Shown here piece after piece: positions 60,399 through 64,000 of a stretch of DNA of 64,000 bases. The DNA is from Actinacidiphila acidipaludis. Lineage in GTDB: Bacteria > Actinomycetota > Actinomycetes > Streptomycetales > Streptomycetaceae. The position numbers were made by a program, and so were the translations under genes. The first letter of the stretch is position 1; each line of letters begins with the position of its first letter. Location: positions 1 to 64,000 of the forward strand of contig NZ_JAINZZ010000034.1 of NCBI RefSeq assembly GCF_019890725.1. Direction: 5' to 3'. The notes below the pieces were generated by a model that saw nothing but the letters and a program-made list of their open reading frames with translations, made no database searches and had not been told where the DNA came from.

Positions 60399-60504
60399 GT
60401 CGGCGCTCCCCCTGCCCGGTTCCTACGGGAGTTCGTGCGTCAGCCTCCGGTGTGTGCCGGAAGTGTTGTCCCGCGCCGACGGAGCGTCAAGGAGCCGGAG
60501 CGGG

Positions 60505-60864
60505 TCAGTCGTCCCGGACGCCGTTCTCCGCCAGCCACTTGGCGGCGGTCTCGGCCAGCTCCGCGTCGCGGCCGGCCAGCATCGTGGTGATCATCCTGAC
60601 GTCGCCGCGCAGCGACCACGCCGGGTGCCCGAAGGTCGCGGGGTTGTTGCCCTCGATCAGGAAGTGCGCCGGCCAGGCGGTGCCGTAGCCGATCACCGGC
60701 AGGGCGGCCGCGTACTTCAGGCGGCCGCGGGCGAGGCCGTAGCCGGTCACCGCCAGGCCGGTCAGCGTGCCCGCCAGATGCACCCAGCGGGTCGCGGCCT
60801 TGGAGTGCATGGCCACGTAGTACGGCCAGAACTCCTCGAAGGAGGAGAAGGTCTGCTTGGTCAT
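60505..60864 (-). CDS. DUF962 (Mpo1-like) membrane protein
   Basis: A 119-residue protein. YYVAMHSKAATRWVHLAGTL and the GTAWPAHFLIEGNNPATFGHPAWSLRGDVRM segment are the DUF962 signature: histidines that in yeast Mpo1 bind iron for 2-hydroxy-fatty-acid alpha-oxidation. Two or three hydrophobic stretches. Same strand as glpK, 107 bp upstream of it; possibly co-transcribed. Function in bacteria not established. Confidence 0.85.
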   Translation of the reverse strand: MTKQTFSSFEEFWPYYVAMHSKAATRWVHLAGTLTGLAVTGYGLARGRLKYAAALPVIGYGTAWPAHFLIEGNNPATFGHPAWSLRGDVRMITTMLAGRDAELAETAAKWLAENGVRDD

Positions 60865-60912
60865 GTCCGCACCGTAGCGCCGGGCCTGGACGTTGTCAGG
60901 AGGTCGTGGTAC

Positions 60913-60948
60913 GTTCTTCTCGTACTGAGAAAGACTCAGTTTGAGAAC
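60913..60948. promoter_or_regulatory. Palindromic operator upstream of NrtR-like operon
   Basis: ACTGAG-AAAGA-CTCAGT (60924-60940) is a perfect 6-bp-arm inverted repeat, flanked by a wider pair GTTCT / AGAAC (60913-60917, 60944-60948). It is in the AT-richer 161-bp divergent spacer, about 80 bp before the NUDIX regulator. It is the best candidate for an autoregulatory site. Confidence 0.6.
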
Positions 60949-61025
60949 AACTGGCGGGGCACGACCGGCGGACGACCGGCCGCGAGCGTGATCGCCCGCC
61001 CGGCCAGGAGGAACGGGGGGACGAC

Positions 61026-61904
61026 GTGACCGGACGGGGGCAGGAGGAGCGCGACTTCCTCGCGGCGTACGATCCGCGGGACTTCGCGCCGATCGCGGTC
61101 ACCGTGGACGTGGTCGCGCTGACGCTGCGGGAGGGACGGCTGCACGTGCTGGCCGTGCGGCGCGGCGGGCCGCCGTTCGCGGGGGAGTGGGCGCTGCCCG
61201 GCGGCTTCGTGCGGGCCGGGCAGGAGTCGCTGGACGAGGCCGCGGCACGCGAACTCGCCGAGGAGACCGGCCTGGACGCCGCCGCGCTCGGCCGCGTCCA
61301 CCTCGAACAGCTCGGCTCGTACGGGCGGCCGGACCGCGACCCGCGGATGCACGTGGTGTCCGTGGCCTACCTGGCCTTCGCCCCGCGACTGCCGGACGCC
61401 ACCGCCGGCGGCGACGCCGCGGGCGCCGAGTGGCTGCCCGTCCCGGCGATCTCCCCGGCCGGGCAACCGTCATCGGCACCCTCGCGTCCCATCGGACAGG
61501 GTCGGCGGACCGGAACCCACGGGGGTGGTACCGGCCGCCGGCCTCTCCCTCCCGGGCCCGCCGGCACGCCGTTCGCGTTCGACCACGACCGCGTCCTCGC
61601 CGACGGCCTGGAGCGGGCGCGGGCCAAGATCGAGTACACCCCGCTCGCCACCGCCTTCCTCGGCGAGACCTTCACCATCAGCGATCTGCGGGCCGTCTAC
61701 GAAGCCGTCTGGGGCACGCCCCTGCACGCGGGCAACTTCCACCGCAAGGTGCTGTCCGTCCCCGGCTTCGTGGAGTCCACCGGCGAGACCGGCACCCGCC
61801 CCGGCAGCCGCGGCGGGCCCCGCGCCCGCCTGTACCGGGCCGGGGACGCCCGCCGGCTGCACCCGGCGCTGCTGCGCCCGGACCGCGAGGCCGACGTGCG
61901 CTGA
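61026..61904 (+). CDS. NUDIX-domain transcriptional regulator, NrtR-like
   Basis: A 292-residue protein with an N-terminal NUDIX domain and C-terminal winged helix. NUDIX: TVDVVALTLREGRLHVLAVRRG, box LPGGFVRAGQESLDEAAARELAEETGL (one extra residue in the first loop but all RExxEExG residues retained). After a Pro/Gly-rich insert (about 145-180) comes the NrtR signature: FDHDRVLADGLERARAKIEYTPLATAFLGETFTISDLRAVYEAVWGTPLHAGNFHRKV. NrtR proteins bind ADP-ribose-type ligands and control NAD metabolism genes; here it heads a VWA/AdSS-like operon instead. GTG 61026 with GGAGG upstream. Confidence 0.88.
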   Translation: MTGRGQEERDFLAAYDPRDFAPIAVTVDVVALTLREGRLHVLAVRRGGPPFAGEWALPGGFVRAGQESLDEAAARELAEETGLDAAALGRVHLEQLGSYGRPDRDPRMHVVSVAYLAFAPRLPDATAGGDAAGAEWLPVPAISPAGQPSSAPSRPIGQGRRTGTHGGGTGRRPLPPGPAGTPFAFDHDRVLADGLERARAKIEYTPLATAFLGETFTISDLRAVYEAVWGTPLHAGNFHRKVLSVPGFVESTGETGTRPGSRGGPRARLYRAGDARRLHPALLRPDREADVR

Positions 61905-61943
61905 GCACCGCCCCGCACACCCATCCAGTCAAGGGGGACAACC

Positions 61944-62867
61944 ATGGGAAGTGGACGCTGGTCCACCGATGTCTACGACGCCGCCGCGCGGTACCGCGCC
62001 GCCTCCGGCCAGGACGCCTTCGCCTACGACGACCGCATCAGGGCCTCCGCGCCGCGCAGGAGCTGGAAGGCCCACCCGTCGCTCGACCCGCACGGGCTGA
62101 CCGTGCGGGAGAGCCGCGACTCCGCCGAGCACCCGGCCTCGCTGGCCATCGCCGTGCTCTTCGACGTCACCGGTTCGATGGGCGGCGTCCCCAGGGTCCT
62201 GCAGACCAAGCTGCCCGACCTGTTCGGCCTGCTGCTCCGCAAGCGCTACACCGAGCACCCGCAGATCCTCTTCGGGGCCGTCGGCGACGCGACGTGCGAC
62301 CGGGTGCCGCTGCAGCTCGGCCAGTTCGAGTCCGACAACCGCATGGACGACGACCTCGGCAACATCCTGCTGGAGGGCGGAGGCGGCGGCCAGATGACCG
62401 AGTCCTACGAACTGGCCATGTACGCCATGGCCCGGCACACCTCGCTGGACTGCCACGAGAAGCGCGGGCGGCGCGGCTACCTCTTCCTGATCGGCGACGA
62501 GATGCCGTACGGCAAGGTGAAGGCCCGCGAGATCCGCGCGGTCCTCGGCGAGCCGGCCGAACGCGACGTCCCCGTCACCGAGATCGTCGCCGAACTCCGG
62601 CGCAGGTACCACGTGTTCTACATCCTGCCGGCCGGCGCCTCGTACGCCGGCAACCCCGAGGTGCTCGGCGTCTGGCGGCGGCTGCTGGGCCAGAACGTCA
62701 TCGAACTCGACGACCTGGACGCCGTCTGCGAGACCATCGCGCTGACCGTCGGACTCGGCGAGGAGGCCATCGACCTGGCCGCCGGGCTCGCCGACCTCGA
62801 CGAGATCGGCTCCACCGCGGGCGCCAGCGTGGCGCGCGCCCTGCGGCCGGTCGCGGACCGTGCCTAG
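61944..62867 (+). CDS. VWA-domain protein
   Basis: A 307-residue protein with von Willebrand A fold. MIDAS AIAVLFDVTGSMGG (Asp74, Ser78), a downstream Gly-rich loop ILLEGGGGGQMTESYELAMYAMARHT and the YLFLIGDEMPYG strand. N-terminal YDAAARYRAASGQDAFAYDDRI is helical. No signal peptide, so cytosolic. ATG has AAGGGGG upstream; its last 8 bp overlap the AdSS-like gene. Likely a metal-dependent protein-protein adaptor for its operon partners. Confidence 0.88.
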   Translation: MGSGRWSTDVYDAAARYRAASGQDAFAYDDRIRASAPRRSWKAHPSLDPHGLTVRESRDSAEHPASLAIAVLFDVTGSMGGVPRVLQTKLPDLFGLLLRKRYTEHPQILFGAVGDATCDRVPLQLGQFESDNRMDDDLGNILLEGGGGGQMTESYELAMYAMARHTSLDCHEKRGRRGYLFLIGDEMPYGKVKAREIRAVLGEPAERDVPVTEIVAELRRRYHVFYILPAGASYAGNPEVLGVWRRLLGQNVIELDDLDAVCETIALTVGLGEEAIDLAAGLADLDEIGSTAGASVARALRPVADRA

Positions 62868-64000
62868 CGCCCCGGTCCCCGGCGATCACACCGTCGTCGT
62901 CGACCTCGGCTACGGCGACGCCGGGAAGGGCGCGGTCGTCGACCGGCTGTGCCGCACGGGGGAGTTCACCGCGGTCGTCCGCTTCAACGGAGGAGCCCAG
63001 GCCGCGCACAACGTCGTCACCGAGGACGGCCGGCACCACACCTTCGCGCAGTTCGGCTCGGGCACGCTGCGCGGCGTGCCCAGCCACCTGTCCCGGTTCT
63101 GCTGCGTCGACCCGGCGGCGCTGGCCGCCGAGGCCGACCACCTGCGGTCCCTCGGCGTGCCGGACCCCTACGCGCTGCTCAGCGCCGACCGCCGGGCGCT
63201 GCTCACCACGCCGTACCACGCGGCCGCCAACCGGTTGCGTGAACGGGCCCGCGGCACCGCACGGCACGGCTCCTGCGGGATGGGCGTCGGCGAGACCGCC
63301 GCCTACGCCCTGGCGCACCCGCAGGACGCGCCGACCGTCGGGGACTGCGCCTCACGGCCCCGGCTGCTGCGGCTGCTGCGGCTGCTGAGGGACCGGCTCG
63401 CGGACGAACTCGGCCCGCTGCCGGCCCCGCCGGTGGAGGACTGCGTGGAGGTGTTCACCGCGTTCGCCCGCGCCGTCACCCTCACCGGCGAGGACCACCT
63501 GGCCCGGCTGGCGCGCCGCGGACCGCTGGTCCTCGAAGGCGCCCAGGGCGTCCTGCTCGACGAGTGGCGCGGATTCCACCCGTACACCACTTGGTCCACC
63601 ACCACCTTCGCCAACGCCGAAGCGCTGCTGGCGGAGGCGGGCCGGCCCGACTCCGCGCTGCGGCTGGGCGTCGTCCGCACCTACACCACTCGCCACGGCC
63701 CGGGACCGCTGGTCACCGAGAACGCCGAACTGCCCCCGCTGCTGCCCGAGCCGCACAACGGCCACGGCCGCTGGCAGGGCGCGTTCCGGATCGGTCACTT
63801 CGACGCCGTGGCGCACGCCTACGCCGTCGAGGTGTGCGGCGGCGTGGACGCCCTCGCCGTCACCCACCTCGACGCCGTGACGCGCTGCCGGTCCCTGCGG
63901 ATCTGCCGCGCCTACGGCGTCGACGGCACGCTCGTCGAGCGGCTGGCGCCCGGCCCGCCCCAGGACCTGGTCCACCAGGCGGAGCTGACCGGACGCCTGC
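62860..64000 (+). CDS. Divergent adenylosuccinate-synthetase-like enzyme (partial)
   Basis: Runs off the window; 380 codons visible from a GTG overlapping the VWA stop. AdSS fold motifs: GYGDAGKGAVVD (17-28, Asp20 and Lys23 equivalent to E. coli Asp13 and Lys16), NGGAQAAHNVV (His50, equivalent to His41), LEGAQGVLLDEWRGFHPYTT, VVRTYTTRHGPGP, FRIGHFDAVAH and THLDAV. Differences from housekeeping PurA: TGRGIGPAYE is HGSCGMGVGETAAY, the RRRRTGW IMP/Asp-binding run is reduced to one Arg, and the GTP-selecting TKLD is THLD. A paralog with altered substrate is likely; a PurZ-type (Asp to Ser) change is not seen. Confidence 0.8.
   Translation, partial: MPSAPVPGDHTVVVDLGYGDAGKGAVVDRLCRTGEFTAVVRFNGGAQAAHNVVTEDGRHHTFAQFGSGTLRGVPSHLSRFCCVDPAALAAEADHLRSLGVPDPYALLSADRRALLTTPYHAAANRLRERARGTARHGSCGMGVGETAAYALAHPQDAPTVGDCASRPRLLRLLRLLRDRLADELGPLPAPPVEDCVEVFTAFARAVTLTGEDHLARLARRGPLVLEGAQGVLLDEWRGFHPYTTWSTTTFANAEALLAEAGRPDSALRLGVVRTYTTRHGPGPLVTENAELPPLLPEPHNGHGRWQGAFRIGHFDAVAHAYAVEVCGGVDALAVTHLDAVTRCRSLRICRAYGVDGTLVERLAPGPPQDLVHQAELTGRL

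Noticed and set aside
181..62867. TerD and VWA genes as one tellurite-resistance (ter) system
   Set aside because: They are over 60 kb apart with no terB/C/F/Z between them. Their presence in the same window is not evidence of a shared system.
1..64000. tRNA, rRNA, insertion sequences or integrated elements
   Set aside because: No cloverleaf, transposase motif, terminal inverted repeats or attachment-site duplication was recognised by eye; a tRNAscan or ISfinder run would be decisive.

Overview
The window is about 74% G+C, with long open frames on every strand, frequent GTG starts and many 4-bp ATGA/GTGA gene overlaps. It carries lineage-marking genes: an NsdA-type differentiation regulator, a four-gene conservon (cvnABCD), a mycothiol-dependent isomerase-family enzyme and a DUF397 protein. 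Together these point to a Streptomyces (or very close relative) chromosome, most likely core/arm-proximal sequence. No prophage, IS element, CRISPR array, rRNA or tRNA was recognised.

Layout. 0-10 kb: a two-domain TerD protein, an HpnB-like glycosyltransferase, a glutamate racemase family protein, membrane proteins (one O-antigen-ligase-like), a NUDIX hydrolase, the remains of an ABC-2 exporter operon whose pieces have been joined by deletions, and a 14-TM DHA2 efflux pump. 10-14 kb: complete PTS-type dihydroxyacetone kinase (dhaKLM) and a fluoride-export operon (crcB-DUF190-crcB). 14-21 kb: an NAD(P)-binding epimerase-like protein, an LCP cell-wall ligase, an MpaB-type DUF2236 protein, a Ser/Thr kinase fused to TPRs, and a hydrolase-GNAT fusion. 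21-25 kb: a five-gene leftward unit (tetR, DUF4865, CMD, phosphotriesterase-like, CPT-like kinase) headed by a 20-bp palindrome. 25-38 kb: isochorismatase-like protein, DUF397, MDMPI/PNPOx pair divergent from a CGNR regulator, a large LAL-like ATPase without its LuxR tail, a secreted amidase, an APH-fold kinase, nsdA, and a PAS-SpoIIE phosphatase. 38-44 kb: HEAT-repeat protein, two GT4 glycosyltransferases, a repeat-rich ORF and an SGNH hydrolase, translationally coupled. 44-46 kb: 5-oxoprolinase pxpABC. 46-54 kb: a three-gene SMC-type (MukFEB/Wadjet-like) operon. 54-60 kb: conservon cvnABCD and glycerol kinase. 60-64 kb: a DUF962 protein, then an operon of NrtR-like NUDIX regulator, VWA-domain protein and a divergent adenylosuccinate-synthetase-like enzyme cut off by the window end.

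The two most interesting systems are: (i) the 46.4-54.0 kb condensin-like operon, which has kleisin-like, MukE-like and 1640-residue SMC-like ATPase genes but no adjacent JetD/MksG nuclease, and whose Walker B motif reads Asp-Asn rather than Asp-Glu; and (ii) the 61.0-64.0 kb NUDIX/VWA/AdSS-like operon, in which a purine-biosynthesis fold retains the catalytic Asp and His but has lost several substrate- and GTP-specificity residues. Other notable structure: a decayed, circularly rearranged ABC exporter; a 109-bp perfect direct repeat in a coupled ORF; and repeated tandem duplications spanning stop codons. At several genes a -10-like TANNNT lies 6-7 nt before the start codon, suggesting leaderless transcripts.
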